Source of the DNA: JACQAP01 sp035548375
Lineage (GTDB): Bacteria; Pseudomonadota; Gammaproteobacteria; Burkholderiales; JACQAP01
DNA: 64,000 bases
Assembly: GCA_035548375.1 (NCBI GenBank)
Contig: DASZTG010000011.1
Location: 1 to 64,000, forward strand
Direction of reading: 5' to 3'
The notes under the pieces were generated by a model. That model saw nothing but the letters and a program-made list of their open reading frames with translations, made no database searches and was not told where the DNA came from. A program made the translations under genes and the position numbers. How positions within the stretch are numbered: position 1 is the first letter of the stretch; each line of letters starts with the position of its first letter. Below are positions 8,954 to 16,617 of this stretch, piece by piece.

Positions 8954-10052
8954 GCGCCGTCCCGCCACCTTGCTGATCGTCGACGACAAGCCGCAGAACC
9001 TGCGGCTGGTCTCCGATTTCCTCGCGGAGCAGGGATTCGAGCTGATGCTCACGCGCAGCGGCGCGCAGGCACTGGAGAAAATCGAGCTCGCGATGCCGGA
9101 CCTGGTCCTGCTCGACGTGACCATGCCCAAGATGGACGGCTTCGAGGTGTGCCGGCGGCTCAAGGACAATGCCCGCACCGCGGCGCTGCCGGTCATCTTC
9201 ATGACGGCCCTCGACGACACCGCGCACAAGGTGGAGGGCTTCAGGCTGGGCGCGGTCGACTACATCACCAAGCCGATCCAGCGCGAGGAATTGCTGGCGC
9301 GCATCAAGCATCACCTGCAGTTGCACAACCTGCAAAAGGAGCTGCTTTCCAAAGGCGAGGACCTGGCGCAGAAGAATGCCGAGCTCGAGGCCTACGCCCA
9401 CACCATCGCGCACAGCCTGAAGACGCCGCTGGCCGCCGCCAGCCGCTTCCTCGAGATCCTGTCGCGATACAAGTCCGACGGCATGACGGAGGAGCAGCGG
9501 CATCTTGCGCGGCAGGCCTTCAGCGCGCTGTCGATGACAGGCAGCGCGGTCGACGCCCTGCTGCTGCTGTCGACGGTTGCGCAGCAGCGCGTGGAGGTGC
9601 GTCCGCTCGACATGAACGCCTTGCTCGACCAGGTGATGAACCAGCTTGCCGACCTGCGTGCGGAAACGCGGGCGCACATCAAGCTGCCGAAAGCCTGGCC
9701 GCAGGCGCTGGGCTATGCGCCCTGGGTGGGCGAGGTCTGGCTCAACCTGCTCAGCAACGCGCTCAAGTACGGCGGCGTGCCGCCCGCGGTCGAGGTCGGC
9801 GGCACAGCGGACGGCGCGCAAGTGAAATTCTGGGTGCGTGACAACGGCCAGGCGCTCTCAGAGCCGCAGCGCCAGCATGTCTTCGTTCCCTTCACGCGGC
9901 TGCACCGGGACCGCGCGGCTGGGCACGGTCTTGGACTCGCCACCGTGCAGCGCATCGTGACCAAGCTCGGCGGCAACGTCGGCGCCGGCGCAGGTCCGCA
10001 AGGCGGCAACGAATTTTATTTTTCCCTGCCCTCGGCGAGGGGCCGCAAATGA
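8937..10052 (+). CDS. receiver-histidine kinase protein (REC-HisKA-HATPase)
   Basis: A 371-residue cytoplasmic protein with no membrane segment. The N-terminal receiver domain (about 9-125) contains IVDD, the phospho-acceptor D60 in LVLLDVTMPKMDG, and the conserved K in ITKPIQ. A coiled linker leads to a HisKA domain with H159 in AHSLKTPL (the usual E after H is replaced), and an HATPase domain (LNLLSNALKYGG, VRDNG, GHGLGLATV). It overlaps the preceding hybrid kinase by 17 bases and the LuxR gene by 4 (ATGA). A TTG at 8922 has a better ribosome site (GGAGG, 6 bases upstream) than the ATG used here, so the true N-terminus may be five residues longer. It probably receives phosphate from the hybrid kinase. 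Confidence 0.9.
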   Translation: MKLPAERRPATLLIVDDKPQNLRLVSDFLAEQGFELMLTRSGAQALEKIELAMPDLVLLDVTMPKMDGFEVCRRLKDNARTAALPVIFMTALDDTAHKVEGFRLGAVDYITKPIQREELLARIKHHLQLHNLQKELLSKGEDLAQKNAELEAYAHTIAHSLKTPLAAASRFLEILSRYKSDGMTEEQRHLARQAFSALSMTGSAVDALLLLSTVAQQRVEVRPLDMNALLDQVMNQLADLRAETRAHIKLPKAWPQALGYAPWVGEVWLNLLSNALKYGGVPPAVEVGGTADGAQVKFWVRDNGQALSEPQRQHVFVPFTRLHRDRAAGHGLGLATVQRIVTKLGGNVGAGAGPQGGNEFYFSLPSARGRK

Positions 10053-10675
10053 AGATCCTGCACGCCGACGATCATTCTCTGTTTCGCGAAGGACTGGGAT
10101 TTTTCCTGAAGCTGCTCGATCCCGGCGTGGTGACGCTGGAGGCGGGCAACGTGCAGGCCGCGCTCGACAAGCTGTCGCTGGAGTCGCCCGTGGACCTGAT
10201 GCTGCTCGACCTGGAGATGCCGGGCATGAACGGGCTCGAAGGGTTTCACACGATCCGGAGGCGCTACCCCAAGCTCGGCGTGGTGATCGTTTCCGGCGTC
10301 ACCGATACGCGCGTCATCCGCACGCTCATCGACAGCGGGGCGCGAGGCTACATTCCGAAGCTCGCGGGCAGCGAGCAACTGATGGATGCGTTGCGCCGGA
10401 TCCTGCGCGGCGAAGTCTATCTGCCGGACGCGCTTTTCATTTCCGCGTCCGCGGCTGGAGGGCATGACGACAAGGCATCGTTACTGACCGGCCGCCAGAG
10501 GGAAATCCTGCCGCTGCTGGCCGAAGGCATGGCGAACAAGCAGATCGCGGCCGCGATGGGCGTGACCGAGGGGACGGTCAAGCAGCATCTCAAGGAGTTG
10601 TTCAAGCGCCTGGGCACGAGGAATCGCACGCAGGCGGTCAAGGAAGCACGGCGGCTCGGCCTCATCGGGCGCTAG
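10049..10675 (+). CDS. LuxR/NarL-family response regulator
   Basis: A 208-residue two-domain regulator. The receiver domain has HADDHSLFREGL at its start, phospho-acceptor D54 in LMLLDLEMPGMNG, and the switch residues GVTDT and the lysine in IPKLAG. The C-terminal LuxR helix-turn-helix (about 145-205) has LTGRQREILPLLAEGMANKQIAAAMGVTEGTVKQHL, the classical four-helix signature. It starts four bases inside the receiver-kinase gene and ends the three-gene operon, with a bidirectional terminator 22 bases downstream. It should be the output of the phosphorelay; target genes are not evident in the window. Confidence 0.94.
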   Translation: MKILHADDHSLFREGLGFFLKLLDPGVVTLEAGNVQAALDKLSLESPVDLMLLDLEMPGMNGLEGFHTIRRRYPKLGVVIVSGVTDTRVIRTLIDSGARGYIPKLAGSEQLMDALRRILRGEVYLPDALFISASAAGGHDDKASLLTGRQREILPLLAEGMANKQIAAAMGVTEGTVKQHLKELFKRLGTRNRTQAVKEARRLGLIGR

Positions 10676-10696
10676 CGCGTTGCACGCACAAAAAGA

Positions 10697-10722
10697 AAGA
10701 AGGCGGGTCGCCCCGCCTTCTT
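10697..10722. terminator. bidirectional intrinsic terminator
   Basis: An 11-bp stem, AAGAAGGCGGG (10697-10707) with CCCGCCTTCTT (10712-10722), closes on a TCGC loop. An A-rich run precedes it and TTCCCTT follows, so it can stop both the rightward regulator operon and the leftward lysine-rich gene. Confidence 0.8.
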
Positions 10723-10754
10723 CCCTTGTACTGCCTGACCGTCGCGCGATTCTG

Positions 10755-11087
10755 TTACTGCGCGGCGGGCTTCTTGGCCTTCTTCTTCTTGGACTTCTTC
10801 TCGCCGTCGACCGCGCGAGCCGGCTTGTCGGAAGCGGCGCCGGACTTGACGGTGCCGTCGTCCACTGCACGGCCCGGCTTGCCTGCGGCACCACCGGCCT
10901 TCACGGAGCCATCGTCGACTGCGCGGCCCGGCTTGGCGTCGCCGCCGCCGGACTTGACTGCGCCGTCATCCAGGGCACGGGCGGGCTTGGTCGAAGCGCC
11001 GCCGGCCTTCACGTCATCGGCCGAATAGCCGGGGAGAGCAACCATCAACAGGCCGGCAGCTGCCAGCGCGGTAACCAGAGTACGCAT
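10755..11087 (-). CDS. secreted protein with 18-residue tandem repeats and polylysine tail
   Basis: A 110-residue protein starting after AAAGGAGATATTC. A signal peptide (MRTLVTALAAAGLLMVALPGYSA) is followed by four imperfect copies of an 18-residue unit of the form DDGxVKxGxxxxKPxRAV. The internal copies are DDGAVKSGGGDAKPGRAV, DDGSVKAGGAAGKPGRAV and DDGTVKSGAASDKPARAV. The C-terminus is KKSKKKKAKKPAAQ. The mature protein is strongly basic and probably disordered. The tail resembles histone-H1-like proteins, but the signal peptide points to export. It could bind nucleic acid, polyphosphate or acidic polysaccharide outside the cytoplasm. No family recognised; function unknown. Confidence 0.8.
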   Translation of the reverse strand: MRTLVTALAAAGLLMVALPGYSADDVKAGGASTKPARALDDGAVKSGGGDAKPGRAVDDGSVKAGGAAGKPGRAVDDGTVKSGAASDKPARAVDGEKKSKKKKAKKPAAQ

Positions 11088-11258
11088 GAATATCTCCTTT
11101 AGTTGGTCTGCCGTTGCCTGCCGGCAGGTCGTTGTGCTTCGCCTTCCATCATCAGGAAGAAGGCACTCTTCCTGGGGCGACAGGTTGTCAGCCTGCCGTA
11201 AGACCCGCCATTCCGAATTCGGGATAGGGTCTATCACTTTCGGGGGCATGCCACACGG

Positions 11259-12026
11259 TTATTTGCCCAGGTGCAGGCCGCCGTCGACCAGTATCGACTC
11301 CCCCGTGACCAAATCCGCGCCTTCGATCAGCCAGACCGCCACTTCTGCCACATCGTCCGCGCTTGCAGCCCTGGCGAGCGGCACGCTCTTTTCATAGTTG
11401 GCCTTGAATTTGGCGTAATCCGCCGGACTGAAGCGGTCGAGGTGCCAGCGTGTCTCGATCAGCCCCGGGCAGACCGCGTTCACGCGAATCTCCGGGCCGA
11501 GGGAACGCGCCAGGGCCAGCGTCATGGCGTTCAGGGCGCCTTTGGAGGCGATATACGCGGTCGAGGATCCGATGCCCTTTACCCCGGAGATGGAGGAAAT
11601 GTTCACGATCGCGGCCTTGCCCTGCTTTTTCATGGCCGGCACGCAAGCGCGGATCATCTGGTAGGGGCCGATGACGTTGACGGCGTAAAGCCGCTGGAAG
11701 TCGGACGCATCCAGCCCGTCGAGGTCGGAGGCCGCCACGAATTTGGTGATGCCCGCATTGTTGATCAGCGCGTCGATCCGCCCCCACTTGTCCAGCGCCG
11801 CCTGCGCCATCGCGCGGCAGTCGGCGTCGTTGCTCACATCGCCCTTGACGAGGATCGCCTCGGCGCCGGCCGATTTGCACGCTTCCAGCGTTTCCTTCGC
11901 GTCTTTTTCGCTTTTGGTGTAATTCACCACCACGCGACAGCCTTTGCGGGCGAGCTGCACGGCGCATGCCGCACCCGTGCCGGTCGCGGAGCCGGTAACG
12001 ATGCAAACCGCTGATTCCAGATTCAT
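11259..12026 (-). CDS. SDR-family oxidoreductase (3-oxoacyl-ACP reductase-like)
   Basis: A 255-residue classical short-chain dehydrogenase. The N-terminal cofactor motif is TGSATGTGAACA, a variant of TGxxxGxG. NNAG appears as LINNAGIT, the catalytic serine is in VNISSISG, and YIASKGA supplies the Tyr and Lys of YxxxK. A basic residue position in the second strand (VNYTKSEKD) suggests NADP(H) preference. The length is typical of FabG-like members. The substrate could be a 3-oxoacyl thioester or another secondary alcohol/ketone. It stands alone between the lysine-rich gene and the divergent glycine-zipper relative. Confidence 0.92.
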   Translation of the reverse strand: MNLESAVCIVTGSATGTGAACAVQLARKGCRVVVNYTKSEKDAKETLEACKSAGAEAILVKGDVSNDADCRAMAQAALDKWGRIDALINNAGITKFVAASDLDGLDASDFQRLYAVNVIGPYQMIRACVPAMKKQGKAAIVNISSISGVKGIGSSTAYIASKGALNAMTLALARSLGPEIRVNAVCPGLIETRWHLDRFSPADYAKFKANYEKSVPLARAASADDVAEVAVWLIEGADLVTGESILVDGGLHLGK

Positions 12027-12215
12027 GTGGGGGATCCTGTCCGCAGGCGAAAGATGGCGATGCTATCAACAAATCGCATGGCCGGCCGTGGCGTCACTTT
12101 TTGGCGCGAACTCGCGACCGATTCACCACTCAGAGTTTGCACGATAGCGGGGTTTGTCCTGGGAGGCGCCGTTGGGGATTGGCTTGCGTGTTGCGTTGCG
12201 AAAGGGCAGGCGGGC

Positions 12216-12704
12216 ATGAGGAAGACCATCCTGTTGAGCGCGGCGATCGGCACCGTCATGGTGGGGTCCGCGGGGGCGACTGCGGGCTATCTGAGCTGGA
12301 AAAATCCCTCGTTCGCCGAAGTCGTCAGCGTCGATCCCGTCAGGGAAATGTCATTGAAGCCGGACAAGGCCTGCCGCGATGAGCAGCGCCGGCGCCAGAA
12401 GGCCGCCACCCAGGATGAGCTTCGCGCATCGGGCACCGTCATTGACGGCATGGCCGGCGGCGCCATCAACACCGAACCCAGGATGCCCGCCGACAAGGAC
12501 AGCTTCAACACACCGGCGGGCAAGCACTGCCTCGCGGCGAATCGCGTCGTCGAAAAGGTCGTCGCGTACGACGTGCGCTACCGCCTGCATGGCAAGACGT
12601 CCAAGGTCCGCATGGATCACGATCCAGGACAGCAACTGCGGGTGCGGGACGGCACGGTCGTGCTGACTCGCGACATCGCCAAGCGACCAGCATCGAAGGC
12701 CTGA
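12216..12704 (+). CDS. envelope protein of the glycine-zipper 2TM family lacking the zipper
   Basis: A 162-residue protein with an N-terminal signal/anchor (MRKTILLSAAIGTVMVGSAGATAGY). The C-terminal part, VVAYDVRYRLHGKTSKVRMDHDPGQQLRVRDGTVVL, is the characteristic tail of the 17-kDa surface antigen/glycine-zipper 2TM family. In those proteins two long glycine-zipper helices precede the tail. Here that stretch is reduced to ASGTVIDGMAGGAINTEP, so the zipper is lost. The start at 12216 was chosen at the signal peptide; upstream codons look non-coding. Its paralogue at 13629-14132 keeps the zipper. Either a degenerating copy or a soluble variant of the tail domain. Confidence 0.75.
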   Translation: MRKTILLSAAIGTVMVGSAGATAGYLSWKNPSFAEVVSVDPVREMSLKPDKACRDEQRRRQKAATQDELRASGTVIDGMAGGAINTEPRMPADKDSFNTPAGKHCLAANRVVEKVVAYDVRYRLHGKTSKVRMDHDPGQQLRVRDGTVVLTRDIAKRPASKA

Positions 12705-12724
12705 TCGCTCACGACCGGAAAACC

Positions 12725-12749
12725 AAGAGCCCGGCCATGCCGGGCTCTT
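12725..12749. terminator. intrinsic terminator between convergent genes
   Basis: Stem AAGAGCCCGG (12725-12734) with CCGGGCTCTT (12740-12749), loop CCATG, followed by TCATTT. Read rightward it ends the 12216 gene; read leftward it ends the DUF6515 gene. Confidence 0.78.
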
Positions 12750-12770
12750 TCATTTGCGTGCACCTCGACC

Positions 12771-13604
12771 TTATTTGACCGTGTAGCCGCGACCGTCCAG
12801 GCAGGCGCCGAGCGCGCGCTGGAAATCGGGATCCATCGGCGCGCCATTGTTCGCGGGGCTGCGACCGGTCTGGCTGGTCGCCCAGGAACTGCATTCATTG
12901 CGATCGCGAAACTGCTGGTCGGCACTTTGGCCCTGGCGCGGATAAATGAACAGCTGGCTGCCGCCTGCTTGCGCGACCGTGGTCTGTGGCGACGCGACTG
13001 GAGCCGTGCCGACGGCGGGCGGCATCGGTTGCGTGCCGCCCTGTGCCGGACCGAGTTCCGTCACGGGATTGTCCATGGGCACGGGCGTGCCGGGTGGCGG
13101 CGCCATGGCGATCGTGCCGACCGGCTGGTCGACGACGGTATATCCCTGCGGGGCGGGCAGGTAGTACACGTCGTTGGCGTAGTAATACAGCCGCGGACCG
13201 ACCCACACGCGCGTGTAATACGCCGGCAATACGGGTACGACTACGCCAACCGGAGGCCGTATCACGACGTAGGCGCCGTTCACCGGCTCGTACCAGACGC
13301 CGCCCGAAAAGTAATAGCGATGCGGTCCCCAGACGACCAGGCGCGGATGCGGCGGCAGCACCGCGAAACGGTAGCCATGTGGCGGATAGTAGTGGTCATG
13401 GTGGTAACGCGCGTCATGGAATTCTTCATGGCGGAATTCGTGTTCGCGGAATTCATGCTCGCGGTAGCCGCCCGGGTCGGCGTGGACGGGACGGGGGAAT
13501 CCCGCCACGCACGACAGGGCAAGCAAGGCTGCCATCGCAGCCTTTACACCGGTTGCACGGATCGCCGCGGCGCCGCGCGCGGAACGAATGGTTTCGAATG
13601 ACAT
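12771..13604 (-). CDS. DUF6515-like exported protein
   Basis: A 277-residue protein after GGAGACAGCC. A signal sequence spans about residues 20-42 (ending VHADPGG). Next is a His/Glu/Arg-rich stretch (REHEFREHEFRHEEFHDARYHHDHYYPP) that could bind metal. A Tyr/Pro/Val-rich beta region follows (YYFSGGVWYEPVNGAYVVIRPPVG, RLYYYANDVYYLP), typical of DUF6515. The C-terminus (RDRNECSSWATSQTG, RALGACLDGRGYTVK) matches the two-cysteine tail seen in many glycine-zipper envelope proteins. It lies 24 bases upstream of the end of a true glycine-zipper gene in the same orientation. Probably an outer-envelope structural protein; exact role unknown. Confidence 0.85.
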   Translation of the reverse strand: MSFETIRSARGAAAIRATGVKAAMAALLALSCVAGFPRPVHADPGGYREHEFREHEFRHEEFHDARYHHDHYYPPHGYRFAVLPPHPRLVVWGPHRYYFSGGVWYEPVNGAYVVIRPPVGVVVPVLPAYYTRVWVGPRLYYYANDVYYLPAPQGYTVVDQPVGTIAMAPPPGTPVPMDNPVTELGPAQGGTQPMPPAVGTAPVASPQTTVAQAGGSQLFIYPRQGQSADQQFRDRNECSSWATSQTGRSPANNGAPMDPDFQRALGACLDGRGYTVK

Positions 13605-13628
13605 GGCTGTCTCCGGTTTCTCGATTGG

Positions 13629-14132
13629 TTACTTCGGCGTCACCGCAACGTTCACGCGAAGTTGCGCGCCGGGGTTGTACGGCAGGCGCGTGGAAAAGCG
13701 CTGGCCGCCATATTCGTACGTGACGTTGTATCCGGTCGTCACGGTCTGGTAGCTGTCCACCTGGCGGCAGCGTTGCACGGGCTGCGAGGTCACCACCGTG
13801 GTATCGCCGCGGTTCTGGTTGGCGATCACGTCGCCGGTCACCGCGCCGACGCCGGCGCCGACCGCGGCGCCGGCAACGCGACCGTTGCCGCGGCCGACCT
13901 GCGAACCGAGCAAGCCGCCAGCCACGCCGCCGATGATCGCGCCAAGATAGTTGTGCTCCTGCGGCACCGCCTGCGTGACCTGCTGGGTCTCGGTCCAGCA
14001 TTGATGGGTCGGATGATTGACCTGTTCCATGACAGGGGCGACGCCGACGACGTTCGCCACCGCTTCGAACGCATTGGCGTTCACTTGTGCACCCGCCAGC
14101 AATACGGCAATTGCGATCGATGCTTTTTTCAT
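13629..14132 (-). CDS. glycine-zipper 2TM domain protein
   Basis: A 167-residue exported protein after AAGGAGGACAGTC. Signal peptide residues 1-21 (MKKASIAIAVLLAGAQVNANA). The zipper is clear near residues 63-105: GAIIGGVAGGLLGSQVG and GAAVGAGVGAVTGDVI, two glycine-rich helices that pack in membranes. The C-terminal beta part (YNVTYEYGGQRFSTRLPYNPGAQLRVNVAV) is the SlyB/17-kDa-antigen tail. It probably sits in the outer membrane and supports envelope integrity. Directly upstream of the DUF6515 gene in the same direction, so likely one transcript. A 10-bp palindrome TAACGCGTTA lies 51 bases before the start. Confidence 0.9.
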   Translation of the reverse strand: MKKASIAIAVLLAGAQVNANAFEAVANVVGVAPVMEQVNHPTHQCWTETQQVTQAVPQEHNYLGAIIGGVAGGLLGSQVGRGNGRVAGAAVGAGVGAVTGDVIANQNRGDTTVVTSQPVQRCRQVDSYQTVTTGYNVTYEYGGQRFSTRLPYNPGAQLRVNVAVTPK

Positions 14133-14251
14133 GACTGTCCTCCTTGGACTTGCATGCGTTGTTACCGCGATGCTGTTCGCTATAACGCGTTAGAGGCCCG
14201 TCAGTTGAAGGAGTTTTGTAACGTAGTGTCCTAAACTGCCAGTTCGGCCAG

Positions 14252-15544
14252 ATGCCGAACGTGCGCGGAGCAATTCGGGCACAATCGCCACCGGTGAGGA
14301 GCGAATTCCAAAATAACAATCCAGGCACCGTCGGCGGCGTCGATTCGCCGTATGCATGGACGCGGCTGGTGCTGACGCTGGTGCTGTCCACGGTCGGCGG
14401 CGTGGGCATGTGGTCCGTGGTAGTTGCGCTGCCCGCGATCCAGGCCGAGTTCGGCATTGCGCGCGCGCAAGCCTCGCTTCCCTACACATTGACGATGTGC
14501 GGTTTCGGGGTCGGCGGCATCCTGCTCGGCAAGATGTCCGATCGTCGCGGCATCGTGCCGCCGGTGCTGATCGGCATGACCTGCCTGATCGTCGGCTACG
14601 CGGCGGCCGCTTCGGCGTCCACGCTGTGGCAATACTCGCTTGCGCACATCGTCATCGGCTTCGGCAGCTCGGCCACGTTTTCGCCCCTGCTCGCGGAAAC
14701 CTCGCACTGGTTCGCGAGACGGCGCGGCATCGCGGTGGGCATCATCGCCAGCGGCAATTACCTGGCGGGAACGATCTGGCCGCCCGTGATCCAGCATTTC
14801 ATCGAGTCGGCCGGATGGCGCCAGACGTTCTCCGGCATCGCCGTGTTCTGCCTCGCGACCATGCTGCCGCTGGCGCTAACCCTGCGCCGGCGCGCGCCGG
14901 CAGGCCATGACACCGGCGCGGTATCGGAAAAGCCGGAGGCGGGCAATCGTCCGCTCGGCCTGTCGCCGCGTGCCCTGCAGAACCTGCTGATGATCGCCAG
15001 CATCGGCTGCTGCGTGGCGATGTCGATGCCGCAGGTGCACCTGGTCGCGTATTGCGGCGACCTGGGCTACGGCGCGGCGCGCGGCGCGCAAATGCTGTCG
15101 GTGATGCTTGCCTGCGGCATCGTCAGCCGATTGACGTTCGGCTGGATCTCCGATCGCATCGGCGGCCTGCGCACCTTGCTGATCGGCTCCGGCATGCAGT
15201 GCGTGGCACTCCTGCTGTTCCTGCCGTTCGACGGGCTGGCCTCGCTGTTCATCATTTCCGCCTTGTTCGGATTGTTCCAGGGCGGCATCGTGCCTTCCTA
15301 TGCGATGATCATCCGCGAATATTTTTCGCCGAAGGAAGCCGGCGCGCGCATCGGCATCGTCATCACGGCTTCGCTGGTCGGCATGGCATTCGGCGGCTGG
15401 ATGTCCGGCGTGATCTTCGATTTCACGGGCTCCTATCGCATCGCCTTCCTGAATGGCATCGCCTGGAACCTAGTGAACATGGCGATCGCGGTGTCGCTGT
15501 TGAATCGCAGCCTGCGGTGGAAGCGCCAGCTGGCGGGCGCCTGA
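14252..15544 (+). CDS. MFS transporter (OxlT/monocarboxylate type)
   Basis: A 430-residue major facilitator with about 12 hydrophobic segments. The loop between helices 2 and 3 reads GKMSDRRGIVPP, matching the MFS signature G-x3-D-R-x-G. The equivalent in the second half is GWISDRIGGLRTLL. The family includes oxalate/formate and monocarboxylate carriers. The reading frame begins at 14252, but a GTG at 14294 is possible because the first helix starts only near residue 35. It precedes TRAP genes in the same direction by 45 bases, so the group probably imports one class of organic acid by two routes, or imports and exports it. Confidence 0.9.
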   Translation: MPNVRGAIRAQSPPVRSEFQNNNPGTVGGVDSPYAWTRLVLTLVLSTVGGVGMWSVVVALPAIQAEFGIARAQASLPYTLTMCGFGVGGILLGKMSDRRGIVPPVLIGMTCLIVGYAAAASASTLWQYSLAHIVIGFGSSATFSPLLAETSHWFARRRGIAVGIIASGNYLAGTIWPPVIQHFIESAGWRQTFSGIAVFCLATMLPLALTLRRRAPAGHDTGAVSEKPEAGNRPLGLSPRALQNLLMIASIGCCVAMSMPQVHLVAYCGDLGYGAARGAQMLSVMLACGIVSRLTFGWISDRIGGLRTLLIGSGMQCVALLLFLPFDGLASLFIISALFGLFQGGIVPSYAMIIREYFSPKEAGARIGIVITASLVGMAFGGWMSGVIFDFTGSYRIAFLNGIAWNLVNMAIAVSLLNRSLRWKRQLAGA

Positions 15545-15588
15545 GCACCGTGAATCGGATGCGGGAACGAAACCAGCAGGAGCAGACC

Positions 15589-16617
15589 ATGGCCGATATC
15601 GCATCGCGCCGAAGATTCCTCGCCGCCGCTTCCGGTTGCGCGATCACGGCGGCATTCCCGGCAAGGGTGAGGGCGCAGGGCACGATTGCGCTGCGCATCT
15701 CGTCCTCGCTGACCGCCGACCAGAATTCCGCGCACTACATCTGGTACCAGCGCTTCTCCGCGAACCTGAAGGCGGCCACGGGCGGGCGGGTCACCGCGGA
15801 TTATTTCCCGAACAGCCAGCTCGGCAAGGAAGCCGATGTCGTGCAGCAGGTCAAGGTGGGATCGATCGACGTCATGCTGACAGGCTCGTCGATCTGGGCG
15901 ACGGTTGCGCCCGAGTTCGGCATGCTCGACCTGGGTTACGTGTTCGAAAGTTTCGCGCACATGGGCAAGGCACTGGACGGCGGAGTCGGGGCGAGCCTCG
16001 CGCAAATCCTGCTGGGTCGCACCGGTTGCACCGTCATGGGCTGGGGATCGCACTTTGCCGCGCGCAGCGTCTACACCAAGCTGCCGGTGACTTCGCTCGC
16101 CGCGTTGAAGGGCGTGAAGCTGCGCGTGCTGCCGACCAGTGCATTCATCGACACGTTCAAGCTGATGGGCGCCGTGCCGACCCCGATCCCCTTCAACGAG
16201 CTCTATACCGCCGTGCAGACGGGCGTGGTCGACGGCTTCGAGCACGATGCCTCGACCGTGCTGGCAACCAAGCTCTACGAGGTCACGAAGCACTGCTTCC
16301 TGACCGAGCACCTGTTTCCGCCCATGGTTGCCGTGATCGGCAGGCGCGGACTCGAAAAAATCCCGGCCGACATCCGTCCGGCGTTCCTGCAGGCTGCGCA
16401 GGAAGCCAGCAATTGGCAGCGCGCGCAGGCCGCGGAGAAGGGACGAAGCGCGTTCGAGGATCTGAAAAAAGCCGGCATCGGCTTTCATCCGATGGAGAAG
16501 GCGGAACGCGACGGCCTGCGCAAGAAAATGGAATCCCGGCTCTGGCCGGCGTTCGCGAACCAGTATCCGTCGACCGTTCTCCTGTTCAAGGCCATCGCCG
16601 CGGCACGCCAGCCTTGA
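15589..16617 (+). CDS. TRAP transporter substrate-binding protein (DctP family)
   Basis: A 342-residue periplasmic binding protein. The start follows AGGAG. The N-terminus is a twin-arginine-like signal (SRRRFLAAASGCAITAAF, cleaved after VRAQ). The fold markers of DctP proteins are present: SQLGKEADVVQQVKVGSIDVMLTG in the first lobe, GVKLRVLPTSAFIDTFKLMGAVPTPIPFNELYTAVQTGVVDGFEH in the linker and second lobe. These carry the conserved Arg (LRVLPT) that binds a substrate carboxylate and the ELYTALQTGVVDG block. The stop overlaps the start of the permease gene. Substrate: a carboxylate, identity unknown. Confidence 0.95.
   Translation: MADIASRRRFLAAASGCAITAAFPARVRAQGTIALRISSSLTADQNSAHYIWYQRFSANLKAATGGRVTADYFPNSQLGKEADVVQQVKVGSIDVMLTGSSIWATVAPEFGMLDLGYVFESFAHMGKALDGGVGASLAQILLGRTGCTVMGWGSHFAARSVYTKLPVTSLAALKGVKLRVLPTSAFIDTFKLMGAVPTPIPFNELYTAVQTGVVDGFEHDASTVLATKLYEVTKHCFLTEHLFPPMVAVIGRRGLEKIPADIRPAFLQAAQEASNWQRAQAAEKGRSAFEDLKKAGIGFHPMEKAERDGLRKKMESRLWPAFANQYPSTVLLFKAIAAARQP

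Noticed and set aside
7082..9229. A 715-codon minus-strand frame.
   Set aside because: Antisense to the hybrid kinase and the receiver-kinase, both well supported by motifs.
10820..11030. Regular 54-base spacing that might be a CRISPR array.
   Set aside because: The repeats are codon-level repeats within an exported protein; there are no unique spacers and no cas genes.
15636..16613. N-terminal extension of the TRAP permease frame.
   Set aside because: This part overlaps dctP in another frame and is Arg/Gly/Ala-rich; the real protein begins at the dctP stop.
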